From Lachnospiraceae bacterium (GTDB lineage: Bacteria; Bacillota; Clostridia; Lachnospirales; Lachnospiraceae): a stretch of 35,970 bases of DNA. Below, one piece after another: positions 1 through 8,408 of the stretch (within the stretch, counting starts at the first letter, position 1; each line of letters opens with the position of its first letter). The position numbers and the translations under genes are program-made. The stretch is taken from the NCBI GenBank assembly GCA_021770245.1, contig JAETRI010000035.1, positions 1 to 35,970 on the forward strand, given 5' to 3'. Below the pieces are notes generated by a model. The model did not search any database, had not been told where the DNA came from, and saw nothing but the letters and a program-made list of their open reading frames with translations.

Positions 1-102
1 AGAGATCATAAGACCCCTTGAAGAGGACGAGGTAGATAGGCTGGAGGTGGAAGTACAGTAATGTATGGAGCAGACCAGTACTAATCGGTCGAAGGCTTAT
101 CC
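1..102 (+). rRNA. rrl: 23S ribosomal RNA, 3' end (partial)
   Basis: The first hundred bases match the conserved 3' end of bacterial 23S rRNA, including the GACCAGTACTAATCGGTCG stretch that closes the molecule in Gram-positive bacteria, followed by GGCTTATCC. The rest of the gene lies left of the window. The exact mature end is estimated. No 5S-like sequence follows within 350 bases, and an intrinsic terminator comes at 193-222, so this rRNA operon appears to end without a 5S gene here. Confidence 0.9.
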
Positions 103-192
103 TGAGAGAGAGTTGCTTAAGAGGGAAGGAAAGAAGGAAGAAGTTTTGAGTCAATGTTCGGTTTTGAGGGTATGGCAAAAGAGATTATTTTA

Positions 193-222
193 CCTCATCT
201 GGGAGACAGATGAGGTTTTTTT
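193..222 (+). terminator. Intrinsic terminator of the rRNA operon
   Basis: CCTCATCT (193-200) pairs perfectly with AGATGAGG (208-215) around a seven-base loop and is followed at once by seven T. It lies 90 bases past the 23S end and before the promoter of the next gene, so it is the natural end of the rRNA transcript. Confidence 0.9.
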
Positions 223-223
223 C

Positions 224-252
224 TTGATGGAACGTCGTTCCTGTGATACGAT
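224..252 (+). promoter_or_regulatory. Promoter for the sirtuin-like/hisH/hisF genes
   Basis: TTGATG (224-229) and TACGAT (247-252) are spaced by 17 bases, directly after the rRNA terminator. No other promoter-like pair was seen before hisF, so the three genes may be co-transcribed from here. Confidence 0.5.
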
Positions 253-317
253 TATTCGGGAACGTGTCCGGGTAGCACGGAGGTGTTACCTTATGGACAA
301 AATCTCCTGAACGGAAG

Positions 318-348
318 GCCGCCTGGAGGCGGCAGAATGAGAGGAAAG
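318..348 (+). promoter_or_regulatory. Hairpin leader, family 2, copy 1
   Basis: GCCGCC (318-323) and GGCGGC (328-333) form a six-pair hairpin with a four-base loop, followed by AGAATGAGAGGAAAG and the chosen ATG at 349. The GAGAGG is the ribosome site. The ATG inside the element (337) is in frame but has only a stem-embedded GGAGG upstream. The same arrangement precedes yajC, ilvB, serC and the DUF1015 gene. Confidence 0.6.
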
Positions 349-1185
349 ATGACAGAGGAATTGCAGGAGCGGATTGCGGGAGCACAGATGGTATTGGTGG
401 GCATCGGGAAAGAGATGGAGGATCCCGCTGCCGGTCTGTCGGAGGATCCTTTTTACCGGAAGCTGATGCGCCGGGCAGAGGAGGAAGCGGAGGGAGAAAA
501 CGAGCTTCTTGCGCTGCAGCAGTACATCCGGCTGCATTATCTGCGTCGTCATGCGGATTCGGACAGACGAAATGCGTATCAAAGGCTTTCCGGGCTTTTG
601 AAGGATAAAAATTATTTCGTGGTTTCCCTTTGTACGGACGATCTGATTTTTTCCTCCGGACTGGAGACGGGCAGGATCGTAACACCCTGCGGCGGTTTTC
701 GTGCTCTTCAATGCATGGAGACGGATCAGGAATCCCGGCCGTTATGCCGGACGGATCAGGAACCTCTTGTAGTTTGCGAGGAAGTTTGGAATCAGGTAAT
801 GGACGATTTGGATCGTTGCGAAGGAGAAATCGATAAAGTGGACTTCCCCGTATGCGCGGAATGCTGCCACCTGCTCGCTTTTAATCAAATAGAGACGCCC
901 GGATACAGGGAAGAGGGATATCTTTCACAATGGTCGAAATATAAACAATGGCTTCAGGGTACGCTGAACAGAGAGTTGTGCGTTTTGGAACTGGGTGCGG
1001 GAATGGAATATCCTATGGTGATCCGTTTTCCCTTTGAAAAGATTGTTTTCTTCAATCAAAAGGCTTCTTTTTTCAGAGTCCACAGCAGGCTTTATCAGAT
1101 GACGGAGGAACTGAAAGGAAGAGGAATTTCCGTTAAAGCCGATCCGGTCCGGTTTCTTCTTTCGGGCTTCGAGAGTCAGGGATGA
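349..1185 (+). CDS. Divergent sirtuin-like (Sir2/SirTM-type) protein
   Basis: This 278-residue protein follows the order of sirtuin motifs in degenerate form. There is an N-terminal strand-loop (QMVLVGIGKEM) where sirtuins have the GAG dinucleotide loop, then NYFVVSLCTDD where they have TTNxD, and GGFRALQC with a first Cys pair. PVCAEC is a second Cys pair, suggesting a zinc ribbon. LELGAGMEYPMVIRFPFEK resembles the LELGxGxNTPxxIRxPFE signature of class M (SirTM-like) sirtuins. The usual Asn of TNxD is replaced by Cys, so deacylase or ADP-ribosyltransferase activity is uncertain. The start at 349 is chosen for the GAGAGG ribosome site; an in-frame ATG at 337 is possible. It lies 22 bases before hisH. 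The assignment rests on motif resemblance only. Confidence 0.6.
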   Translation: MTEELQERIAGAQMVLVGIGKEMEDPAAGLSEDPFYRKLMRRAEEEAEGENELLALQQYIRLHYLRRHADSDRRNAYQRLSGLLKDKNYFVVSLCTDDLIFSSGLETGRIVTPCGGFRALQCMETDQESRPLCRTDQEPLVVCEEVWNQVMDDLDRCEGEIDKVDFPVCAECCHLLAFNQIETPGYREEGYLSQWSKYKQWLQGTLNRELCVLELGAGMEYPMVIRFPFEKIVFFNQKASFFRVHSRLYQMTEELKGRGISVKADPVRFLLSGFESQG

Positions 1186-1207
1186 AAACAGCGAGGAGGA
1201 AAAGGCA

Positions 1208-1816
1208 GTGACAGCGATTATAGATTACGATGCCGGAAATATCAACAGTGTGGAAAAAGCATTACATACATTGGGGGAGGATACTGTAATTACCGGTCGG
1301 AAGGAGGAGATCGAAGCCGCTGACAGGGTAATCCTTCCGGGAGTCGGCGCGTTCGGCGACGCGATGGAGAAGTTAAACGGCAGCGGCCTTGCACAAGTCA
1401 TCCGCCGGGTGGCCGGGCAGGGGATGCCCTTTTTGGGGATCTGCCTGGGCCTCCAGCTCCTCTTTGAGAGGAGTGAGGAAAGCGAGGGGGTGGACGGTCT
1501 CTCTCTTCTGCCGGGTGAGATCCTCCGCATTCCGGACGCAGGAGGGTTGAAAATCCCCCATGTGGGATGGAATTCTCTGGAATACCCCAGGGAGGGGAGG
1601 CTCTTTCGCGGGATCCCGGAGGGGGCTTATGTATATTTTGTCCATTCCTATTACCTGAAGGCAGGAAAAGAGGATCTGGTTACGGCCGTTACGGAGTATG
1701 GAACGAGAATTCATGCTTCCGTGGAAAGCGGGAATATATTTGCCTGCCAGTTCCATCCGGAAAAGAGTTCTTCTGTGGGGCTTAGTCTTTTAAATAATTT
1801 TATTTCTATTACATAG
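1208..1816 (+). CDS. hisH: Imidazole glycerol phosphate synthase, glutaminase subunit HisH
   Basis: This class I glutamine amidotransferase releases ammonia from glutamine and channels it to HisF in histidine synthesis. The 202 residues are full length. The catalytic triad is visible as Cys79 ([10 protein letters not shown]) and His183/Glu185 (CQFHPEKSS), and the N-terminus [11 protein letters not shown] is typical of HisH. The start is a GTG preceded by GAGGAGGA. It is followed by hisF, its obligate partner, after a 67-base gap holding a hairpin leader. No other his genes lie in the window, so the pathway is split across the genome. Confidence 0.97.
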   Translation: MTAIIDYDAGNINSVEKALHTLGEDTVITGRKEEIEAADRVILPGVGAFGDAMEKLNGSGLAQVIRRVAGQGMPFLGICLGLQLLFERSEESEGVDGLSLLPGEILRIPDAGGLKIPHVGWNSLEYPREGRLFRGIPEGAYVYFVHSYYLKAGKEDLVTAVTEYGTRIHASVESGNIFACQFHPEKSSSVGLSLLNNFISIT

Positions 1817-1820
1817 AGGA

Positions 1821-1883
1821 TGCGGGACCTGTCCGCAGGATGGCAGATGGGTATGCGCTAAAGTGCGCAGATGGGAGCAAGCG
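1821..1883 (+). promoter_or_regulatory. Hairpin leader, family 1, copy before hisF
   Basis: TGCGGG (1821-1826) can pair with TCCGCA (1832-1837), one pair being G-T. A second hairpin follows, TGCGC (1854-1858) with GCGCA (1865-1869), then GATGGGAGCAAGCG and the hisF ATG. The GGGAG at 1873-1877 is the ribosome site. The tail GCAGATGGGAGCAAG is identical to the one before the Hpt gene 33 kb away. Confidence 0.6.
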
Positions 1884-2645
1884 ATGCATACAAAGAGGAT
1901 TATCCCCTGTCTGGACGTAAACGACGGACGTGTGGTAAAGGGTGTAAATTTCGTGAACCTGCGGGATGCGGGGGATCCGGTGGAAATCGGGGCCGCTTAT
2001 GATCGGGCCGGCGCGGATGAACTGGTATTTTTGGATATTACGGCGTCCTGTGATGATCGGAAAACCGTTGTGGACATGGTCCGCCGGGTGGCCGAGCGGG
2101 TTTTTATCCCCTTCACGGTGGGCGGCGGCATTCGGACAGTGGAGGATTTCAGGACGCTCCTACGGGAGGGGGCGGATAAGATATCCGTCAATTCCGCAGC
2201 CATAAACAGGCCGGAGCTGATACGGGAGGCGGCGGACAAGTTCGGAAGCCAGTGCGTGGTGGCAGCGATCGACGCCAGACGCAGACCGGACGGGAGCGGT
2301 TGGAATATCTATAAAAACGGCGGAAGGGTCGATACGGGGATGGATGCGCTGCAGTGGGCGGAACGGGTAACGCGGCTGGGCGCAGGGGAAATCCTTCTCA
2401 CCAGTATGGATTGTGACGGGACGAAATCCGGCTATGACATGGAACTGACCAGAAAAGTGGCCGATCTGGTGCCTGTGCCTGTGATCGCCTCCGGAGGGGC
2501 CGGACGGCCGGAGCATTTTTACAACGTATTAAGCGAAGGAAGGGCGGATGCGGCTCTGGCCGCCTCTCTGTTCCATTACAAGGAGCTGGAAATCGGCGAG
2601 GTCAAGCAATATCTGAAGAGCCGCGGCCTTTCGGTACGCTTATAG
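1884..2645 (+). CDS. hisF: Imidazole glycerol phosphate synthase, cyclase subunit HisF
   Basis: This (beta/alpha)8-barrel cyclase joins ammonia from HisH to PRFAR, giving imidazole glycerol phosphate and AICAR. The 253 residues match the usual length. Asp11 in PCLDVNDG and the Asp of AAIDARR are the two catalytic acids. GGGIRT and ASGGAG are the phosphate-binding loops. The ATG at 1884 is preferred over an in-frame GTG at 1863, because the upstream codons fall in the leader hairpin and [12 protein letters not shown] is the standard N-terminus. It forms an enzyme with the upstream HisH. Confidence 0.97.
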   Translation: MHTKRIIPCLDVNDGRVVKGVNFVNLRDAGDPVEIGAAYDRAGADELVFLDITASCDDRKTVVDMVRRVAERVFIPFTVGGGIRTVEDFRTLLREGADKISVNSAAINRPELIREAADKFGSQCVVAAIDARRRPDGSGWNIYKNGGRVDTGMDALQWAERVTRLGAGEILLTSMDCDGTKSGYDMELTRKVADLVPVPVIASGGAGRPEHFYNVLSEGRADAALAASLFHYKELEIGEVKQYLKSRGLSVRL

Positions 2646-2679
2646 AGGAAAACGATTACGAAAGAGGCAGGATATCGTC

Positions 2680-3369
2680 ATGGGAATGATAGAAAATGAC
2701 TGGTTGGAAGAAATCAGCGGGGAGTTTGGGAAACCTTATTATAAACAGCTCTTTGCGTTTGTACAGAAGGAATACACGACCCGGGTGGTTTATCCGCCGG
2801 CGGATGAGATCTTTAATGCGTTTCATTTTACACCCCTCAGCCGGGTAAAGGTGGTAATCCTGGGGCAGGATCCTTACCACAATGTGAACCAGGCCCACGG
2901 GTTGAGCTTTTCCGTAAAGCCCCAGCAGCGGTCCATCCCGCCGTCCCTGCTAAACATCTACCAGGAGCTGCATGACGACCTGGGATGCTATATCCCCGAT
3001 AACGGTTATCTGAAGAAATGGGCGGATCAGGGCGTGCTGATGCTCAATACGGTGCTGACCGTTCGGGCACACCAGCCGGCCTCCCATCAGGGAAAAGGCT
3101 GGGAACAGTTTACGGATGCGGTGATCGAGGCTGTGAACCGCCAGAACCGGCCGATTGTCTATATGCTGTGGGGCCGCCCGGCCCAGGGGAAAATCCCCAT
3201 GCTTACCAACCCGGCCCATCTGGTGCTCAAGGCGCCCCATCCCAGCCCCTATTCCGCCGCGCGTGGATTCTTCGGGTGCAGACATTTCAGCCAGGCCAAT
3301 GATTTCCTGAAGGAAAAGGGGATAGAACCCATAGACTGGCAGATCGAAAATATCGGACGAAAGGAATAA
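2680..3369 (+). CDS. ung: Uracil-DNA glycosylase
   Basis: This family 1 uracil-DNA glycosylase removes uracil from DNA and starts base-excision repair. The 229 residues are full length. The catalytic water-activating loop GQDPYHN holds Asp64 and Tyr66, and the C-terminal HPSPYSAARGFFGCRHFS holds His187 and the leucine-loop region that inserts into DNA. The start has only a weak GAGGCAGG ribosome site; a second ATG two codons later is equally possible. It is 34 bases after hisF and 19 before lysA, so it may share their transcript. Confidence 0.97.
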   Translation: MGMIENDWLEEISGEFGKPYYKQLFAFVQKEYTTRVVYPPADEIFNAFHFTPLSRVKVVILGQDPYHNVNQAHGLSFSVKPQQRSIPPSLLNIYQELHDDLGCYIPDNGYLKKWADQGVLMLNTVLTVRAHQPASHQGKGWEQFTDAVIEAVNRQNRPIVYMLWGRPAQGKIPMLTNPAHLVLKAPHPSPYSAARGFFGCRHFSQANDFLKEKGIEPIDWQIENIGRKE

Positions 3370-3388
3370 CAGAAGGAGAACAACCGGA

Positions 3389-4657
3389 ATGAGCAAACGG
3401 CCATTTGTGACAAAGGAACAGATTGAAAAAATCGTGAAGGAGTATCCGACTCCCTTTCATATTTATGATGAAAAGGGGATCCGGGAGAATGCGGAAAAAC
3501 TCCGGCAGGCTTTTGCCTGGAACAAGGGCTTTCGGGAGTACTTTGCCGTAAAGGCTACGCCAAACCCCTTTCTCATCGATATCCTGCGGGAGTACGGCTG
3601 CGGCTGTGACTGCTCTTCCCAGACGGAGCTGATGCTCGCGGACGCTCTGAATATGAAGGGGGAGGACATCATGTTTTCCTCCAACGATACGCCCCGGGAG
3701 GAGTACGCCTATGCGGCAAAGCTGGGGGCGATTATCAATTTGGACGATATTACCCATATCGATTATTTGGAAAAAATCGTGGGTAAGCTTCCGGAAACGA
3801 TGAGCTGCCGGTATAATCCGGGCGGAGTCTTCCAGATCAGCAACAGCATCATGGACAATCCGGGCGAATCCAAATACGGTTTCACCACGCAGCAGATGTT
3901 CGAGGGCTTTCGTATCCTGAGAAAGAAGGGGGTTAAGTATTTCGGCATCCATGCGTTTCTGGCGAGCAATACGGTGACAAACGAATATTATCCTCTTCTG
4001 GCGCGGGAACTCTTTGAACTGGCGGTGCGCCTGCACAAGGAGACGGGAGCGACGATTCGGTTTATCAACCTCTCCGGAGGAGTGGGGATCCCGTACCGGC
4101 CCGAGGAAGAGGGAAACGATATTCTGGCCATCGGGGAAGGCGTACGCCGCGTATACGAAGAGATTCTCGTTCCTGCGGGCATGGGAGACGTGGCTATTTA
4201 TACGGAGCTGGGCCGGTTCATGCTGGCTCCCTACGGACATCTGATCACCCGCGTAATCCATGAAAAGCACACCCATAAGGAGTATCTGGGCTGTGACGCC
4301 TGCGCAGTAAACTTGATGCGGCCGGCCATGTACGGCGCCTATCATCATATCACGGTGCTGGGAAAAGAGGATGCTCCCTGCGATCATCTCTATGATGTGA
4401 CGGGTTCCCTGTGCGAAAACAACGACAAGTTCGCCATAGACAGGATGCTTCCTGCGGTGGAGATCGGGGATTACCTGGCCATTCACGACACGGGGGCCCA
4501 CGGCTTTTCCATGGGATATAATTACAACGGGAAGCTGCGGAGCGCCGAGCTGCTTTTAAAGGAGGACGGAAGCATGCGGCTGATCCGGCGGGCCGAGACG
4601 CCTGCGGATTATTTTGCCACTTTTGACTGCTTTGATATCCACAGCCGCCTGGTCTGA
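3389..4657 (+). CDS. lysA: Diaminopimelate decarboxylase-like PLP enzyme, divergent subgroup
   Basis: This fold-III PLP decarboxylase probably converts meso-diaminopimelate to lysine. The 422 residues include Lys55 (YFAVKATPNP), which holds PLP, the glycine-rich LSGGVG loop (229-233), and GSLCENND (339-346) with the Cys and Asp that reach across the dimer. Two family motifs are altered: the usual EPGR is ELGR (273-276), and the usual HIGS region reads GIHAFLASN (187-194). These mark a subgroup, so substrate specificity is not certain. The start is preceded by AGAAGGAGA. Similar proteins seen in gut Clostridia are annotated LysA (recalled, not checked). Confidence 0.8.
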   Translation: MSKRPFVTKEQIEKIVKEYPTPFHIYDEKGIRENAEKLRQAFAWNKGFREYFAVKATPNPFLIDILREYGCGCDCSSQTELMLADALNMKGEDIMFSSNDTPREEYAYAAKLGAIINLDDITHIDYLEKIVGKLPETMSCRYNPGGVFQISNSIMDNPGESKYGFTTQQMFEGFRILRKKGVKYFGIHAFLASNTVTNEYYPLLARELFELAVRLHKETGATIRFINLSGGVGIPYRPEEEGNDILAIGEGVRRVYEEILVPAGMGDVAIYTELGRFMLAPYGHLITRVIHEKHTHKEYLGCDACAVNLMRPAMYGAYHHITVLGKEDAPCDHLYDVTGSLCENNDKFAIDRMLPAVEIGDYLAIHDTGAHGFSMGYNYNGKLRSAELLLKEDGSMRLIRRAETPADYFATFDCFDIHSRLV

Positions 4658-4663
4658 CCGATG

Positions 4664-4695
4664 CGGGGCACAGGGCCGTTTATGCGTTTGCCCCG
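4664..4695 (+). terminator. Hairpin after lysA, with a palindrome-like fragment
   Basis: CGGGGCA (4664-4670) pairs with TGCCCCG (4689-4695). There is no T run, so termination is uncertain. The loop contains TTTATGCGTTTG, similar to the arm of the 75-bp palindromes at 19172 and 32363, so this may be a degenerate copy. Confidence 0.4.
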
Positions 4696-4750
4696 GGGTG
4701 GAGAACGGTAATAAAATATTAAGAAATTTTTGTAAAGTTGTGAAGAAATA

Positions 4751-4780
4751 TTGACAGAAATAATTCGTTAAGAGTAAAAT
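4751..4780 (+). promoter_or_regulatory. Promoter of the envelope gene block
   Basis: A consensus TTGACA (4751-4756) and TAAAAT (4775-4780) are separated by 18 bases in an AT-rich stretch upstream of the SGNH hydrolase gene. It could drive the six-gene block that follows. Confidence 0.7.
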
Positions 4781-4817
4781 GTCAATGTATACATAGAAGA
4801 GGATTAATTCTGACAGG

Positions 4818-5774
4818 ATGAAGGGTGTAGGAACGGCCGGAAGAGAGGCGTCGGGACGCCGCAGACACGAGATGAGAAAAGGTTGCCATATAGCAGGAAG
4901 AGTACTGGGAGCAGTGTGTGTGGCATTGCTTCTGACTGTCAGGATATCGGTGGACGCCGTGGCATATGCAGATGTTACGGCGTCTCATACGGAATCCTCC
5001 CTGTGCCAGATGGAGCGGGCCAGGAAGAAGATCCAGAAATTAACCTGCCTGCCTGATGCCGTTCGCAGAACGGTCGATATGAACAGGAGGGACCGGCAGA
5101 TCATCGATCTTGCGCCCGGTATTTTGACGGGATATAAGGTCGCCTGCCTGGGAGATTCCATTACGGCGGGGGCCGGAGGGACGATAGACGAAACCGGCCG
5201 TTTAATCGGTTATTGCGATTATTTGTCCTTGATACTTGGGTGTGAGGTAGTTAACCTGGGCATGGGCGGAACGACGGTCGGGGATTATTTTATAGAAAAC
5301 GCTTTTGTAAACCGTTATGGACAGATTCCGGAAGATGCGGACATTATTATTCTGGAAGGCGGGCTGAATGATTACCAGGTGTTTGCCCAGGGACTGTGGA
5401 ACGGGTTCGGGGATGTCGAAAACCGGGAACCCGGAACCTATTGCGGTGACGCCTATACGCTTTATCAGGGGCTCAGGGACGCTTATCCCAATGCGGACGT
5501 TTTTGTGGTGACGGCCAGCCGTAGCTACTTGGAAACGCTGTATCAATCGGTGGAGCCCTACAGGCTGCAGGACTTTATGGACGTACAGAGGCTGTATGCA
5601 AAGTGGATGGGGTTTCAGGTGATCGATCTTTACGGAATGGGTTTTCTGGACTGCCGTGAGGAGGCGGCGCGGGAACGATGGCTGATCGACATCGTCCATC
5701 CCAACGCGGAGGGACATTTGCTCCTGGCGGAGAGGATCGCCTCGGAACTGGTTTATTATTATTCGCATCAATGA
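4818..5774 (+). CDS. Secreted or anchored SGNH/GDSL hydrolase
   Basis: This is an esterase-type SGNH hydrolase of about 300 residues. Counting from this start, block I GDSITAG holds Ser114, LGMGGTTVGDY is block II, GGLNDY holds Asn184, and DIVHPNAEGH gives Asp291 and His294. A hydrophobic segment (about residues 28-42) after a basic stretch suggests a signal peptide or anchor, so it acts outside the membrane. The start is uncertain: ATG 4818 has a poor ribosome site, and ATG 4872 follows a small GC hairpin and gives a more typical signal sequence. It lies beside an MBOAT acyltransferase and an AlgX-like protein, so O-acetyl turnover on a surface polymer is plausible but inferred. Confidence 0.85.
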   Translation: MKGVGTAGREASGRRRHEMRKGCHIAGRVLGAVCVALLLTVRISVDAVAYADVTASHTESSLCQMERARKKIQKLTCLPDAVRRTVDMNRRDRQIIDLAPGILTGYKVACLGDSITAGAGGTIDETGRLIGYCDYLSLILGCEVVNLGMGGTTVGDYFIENAFVNRYGQIPEDADIIILEGGLNDYQVFAQGLWNGFGDVENREPGTYCGDAYTLYQGLRDAYPNADVFVVTASRSYLETLYQSVEPYRLQDFMDVQRLYAKWMGFQVIDLYGMGFLDCREEAARERWLIDIVHPNAEGHLLLAERIASELVYYYSHQ

Positions 5775-5840
5775 TCCCTTTGTTTCTTCGGCTGGAAGGA
5801 GCCGCAAAACCGGGGATTTTGATGATAGAGGCAGAGAAAT

Positions 5841-8387
5841 TTGAAACAGAATAAAAAAAACAGAGCGTACAGAGGATTGGAGGTTAATCCGAACTGGGTG
5901 CCCGAGAAAAGCTGGGCTCCCGAAAAAAGGAGGAACGCTGTCCGGGCATGGAAGCCGGAGAAAAGACGCCGTCCGCGCAGATCGCGCAGAAGAGGTCCGG
6001 GATCGGGCATATGGAAGGCAGCCCTTCTTTTTCTTCTGATTGCGGCCGTGGCCACAGGAGCGGGTTTCCTGATCTTCCGGGGCATTCAGGACCTTCGGCC
6101 CGAGGCAGGGAGCGGAGCGGTGGGAATCTGCATGGAAGGGAACGAAATGTCCATTTCCTGGCCGCGGGCGGAGCATATGGATGTGTGCCGTCTTTACCTG
6201 TATGAGGAAGAAAAGGAAGATTACGTCCTGGAAGGAGAATATGACGGACATGCCGTCCTCTCCGGTATAGAGCCGGGAGTGGAACTCCGGCTGAGGCTGG
6301 AGGCCAGGCGGCAGGTAGAACTGTTCGGAAGGACCTATGAGCTGGCAGGATATCAAAGGGATATTACGGTCACCCCGGTGGAAATAGACCGCCCGGTTCT
6401 GATAAAGAAGCCGGATACGGAGAACCGAAGGATGATCATCAGCTGGCAGAAAAGCCCGAATGCCGTTTATGAGGTCTATCGGGTGGATGAATCCGGGGAA
6501 CCGCAGAAGATTGCGGAGACACAGGAAAACAGCACGGAGCTGCGTTTTGACGGGGAGGAAGGGCTCCCGGAGAGGGAAAAACCCGTCAGGATAGCCGTTC
6601 GCACCAGAGTGTTGGAGGAAGACTGTATTCTCTACAGCGCCCTGTCCGCCGTGGCGGCGGTGGAGCGCAGGGATCTGCTGGACGATTCCGTCGCCCTTTC
6701 CTGGGAGGAGAACGGCGATGACCGGTATGTGCTGCGCTGGGAAGAGAGCAGCGCGGACCGCTATGAGCTTCAGCAGTGGTCGGATAAGGACGGATTGTGG
6801 GTTTCATGCAGGTCCTATAGCTGGAAGGACGAGCTGAGCTATGATACCGGATTGCTGCCTTCCTGCACCCAGGTCCGTTTCCGGGTGGTCGGTTACGATA
6901 CGGACGCCCAGCGGGAGAGGGCAGAATACCTGGCGGTTTCCGAAGAAGCGGTCTTCCGCACGCAGCCCCGGGCGCTGTATTGTACCATATGGCCGATTAT
7001 GGCTCTGGATTTTTGGGAGGATGCGCAGGGAGCCGTTAAGGCAGGATCGATTCCGCAGGGAACGGCCCTGTGTGTGCTGGGCGAGGAAAACGATAAGTTC
7101 CGGGTACGCTATGAGGGTTCCTACGGATATGTGGATTCCCGGTTCTGTATGATCAATCTGCCGGAATATCTGGGAAATCTGTGTGAATATGATATTGCCA
7201 ACAGCTTTAGTTCCATATTCCGAATTCATGAATGTGATATTCCGGAAATTACGGACGAGGTTGTTAAGGGATATGAAAAGATCTGCCTGGGGGACGACGA
7301 TTTTCTGGTGCCCTATCTGTATCCCTGCACGCGTAAGCTGTATGAAGCTGCGCTGCGGGTGAGGGAAGACGGCTATTGCCTGCGCATTTACGACGCGTTC
7401 CGTCCCAATGAATCGACCAGATACCTGTATGATACGGTGGAAGCCCTGTTGGACGAACAGGTTCCCGGATCGGAGGAAGAAGCGCAGGAATGGGCCGACA
7501 GGGGACTGACGGAAACGTGCCTGACCGTCCTGGAGGAGCTTCGTCCCGAGGTGTGTATGGCCCTGCGGGAACTGCGTGAGGAGGCGCTTCCTGCGATTAC
7601 CGCCCTCCCTGCGGAGTTTCTAACCTGGACGGGCTATCTGGCCCTGATGGGCGTGGATCCGGCTGCGGCTGTGGAAGAGGGTGCGGAGCCGATTGCGGCT
7701 CCGGGTGCGGAAGGGGTCATCGGTGCATGGCAGTTTGTCCAAAGTACCACGGGGCAGGAGCTGTTAACGCCCGAGCAGGCCGCGGCTTATATGGTTTTAA
7801 CGCCGGAGGAGCAGGAGCTTCTGCGCGGATTTACCATAGAGGAGATCGGGACTTTGAAGACCCTGAGTCTCGAAGAGCTTTCCGTATCCAGGCTTTATCT
7901 GTCGGAAAGCATGATTACTTATCGGGAAGTGATGACGGACAACCGTTACCGGCTGGGCAGCTTCCTGGCGGCGGTCACATCCGCCCATAACAGGGGCATT
8001 GCCCTGGATCTCACTCTGGCTAAGCTGGAGACGGACGAAGAATTGGAAATGCAGTCCGCGATGCACGACCTGAGCTGGCATTCGGCTCTTGCCCAGAACA
8101 ATGAGAACGCAAACCTGCTGGCCAAATATATGAAAGGCGCAGGGTTCAACGATCTTTCTTCGGAATGGTGGCATTTTCAGGATGATGAAACGCGCGGCGC
8201 CATCGGTCTGAATACCTATCTGGACAAAGGGGTATCGGTGGAGGGCTGGAAGAAGGACGATAGAGGCTGGAAATACCGGCTGGCGGACGGCGGGTATTAT
8301 AGAAATACGACCGCTGCGGTGGAAGGAAAAAACTGTACTTTCGATGAAGCAGGGTATGTAACCGACGGAATGGAAGAGGCAGAATAA
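5841..8387 (+). CDS. Membrane-anchored VanX-like D,D-dipeptidase/carboxypeptidase with SH3-like and wall-binding parts
   Basis: This is an 848-residue envelope protein. A very basic cytoplasmic tail (1-56) and one membrane span (about 58-80) are followed by three beta-rich, fibronectin-III-like segments (about 90-180, 185-275, 283-375) and a bacterial SH3-like segment (about 378-436). The M15 (VanX/VanY-like) catalytic domain has Arg521 in YDAFRP, His716 and Asp723 in SAHNRGIALD, and Glu775 and His778 in EWWHF. Spacing of the zinc ligands fits VanX, but about 150 extra residues, rich in Glu and Ala, separate Arg521 from His716. The end (803-848) resembles a wall-binding repeat. It probably cleaves D-Ala-containing muropeptides. 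The start is TTG after AGAGGCAGAGAA. Confidence 0.85.
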   Translation: MKQNKKNRAYRGLEVNPNWVPEKSWAPEKRRNAVRAWKPEKRRRPRRSRRRGPGSGIWKAALLFLLIAAVATGAGFLIFRGIQDLRPEAGSGAVGICMEGNEMSISWPRAEHMDVCRLYLYEEEKEDYVLEGEYDGHAVLSGIEPGVELRLRLEARRQVELFGRTYELAGYQRDITVTPVEIDRPVLIKKPDTENRRMIISWQKSPNAVYEVYRVDESGEPQKIAETQENSTELRFDGEEGLPEREKPVRIAVRTRVLEEDCILYSALSAVAAVERRDLLDDSVALSWEENGDDRYVLRWEESSADRYELQQWSDKDGLWVSCRSYSWKDELSYDTGLLPSCTQVRFRVVGYDTDAQRERAEYLAVSEEAVFRTQPRALYCTIWPIMALDFWEDAQGAVKAGSIPQGTALCVLGEENDKFRVRYEGSYGYVDSRFCMINLPEYLGNLCEYDIANSFSSIFRIHECDIPEITDEVVKGYEKICLGDDDFLVPYLYPCTRKLYEAALRVREDGYCLRIYDAFRPNESTRYLYDTVEALLDEQVPGSEEEAQEWADRGLTETCLTVLEELRPEVCMALRELREEALPAITALPAEFLTWTGYLALMGVDPAAAVEEGAEPIAAPGAEGVIGAWQFVQSTTGQELLTPEQAAAYMVLTPEEQELLRGFTIEEIGTLKTLSLEELSVSRLYLSESMITYREVMTDNRYRLGSFLAAVTSAHNRGIALDLTLAKLETDEELEMQSAMHDLSWHSALAQNNENANLLAKYMKGAGFNDLSSEWWHFQDDETRGAIGLNTYLDKGVSVEGWKKDDRGWKYRLADGGYYRNTTAAVEGKNCTFDEAGYVTDGMEEAE

Positions 8388-8408
8388 GAGGAACAGGAGG
8401 AGACGGGA

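Noticed and set aside
103-192. A 5S rRNA gene after the 23S end
   Set aside because: The stretch is too short and lacks the conserved 5S loops.
3287-4501. Open frame of 404 codons on the minus strand over lysA
   Set aside because: It mirrors the codon structure of lysA and lacks any family motif.
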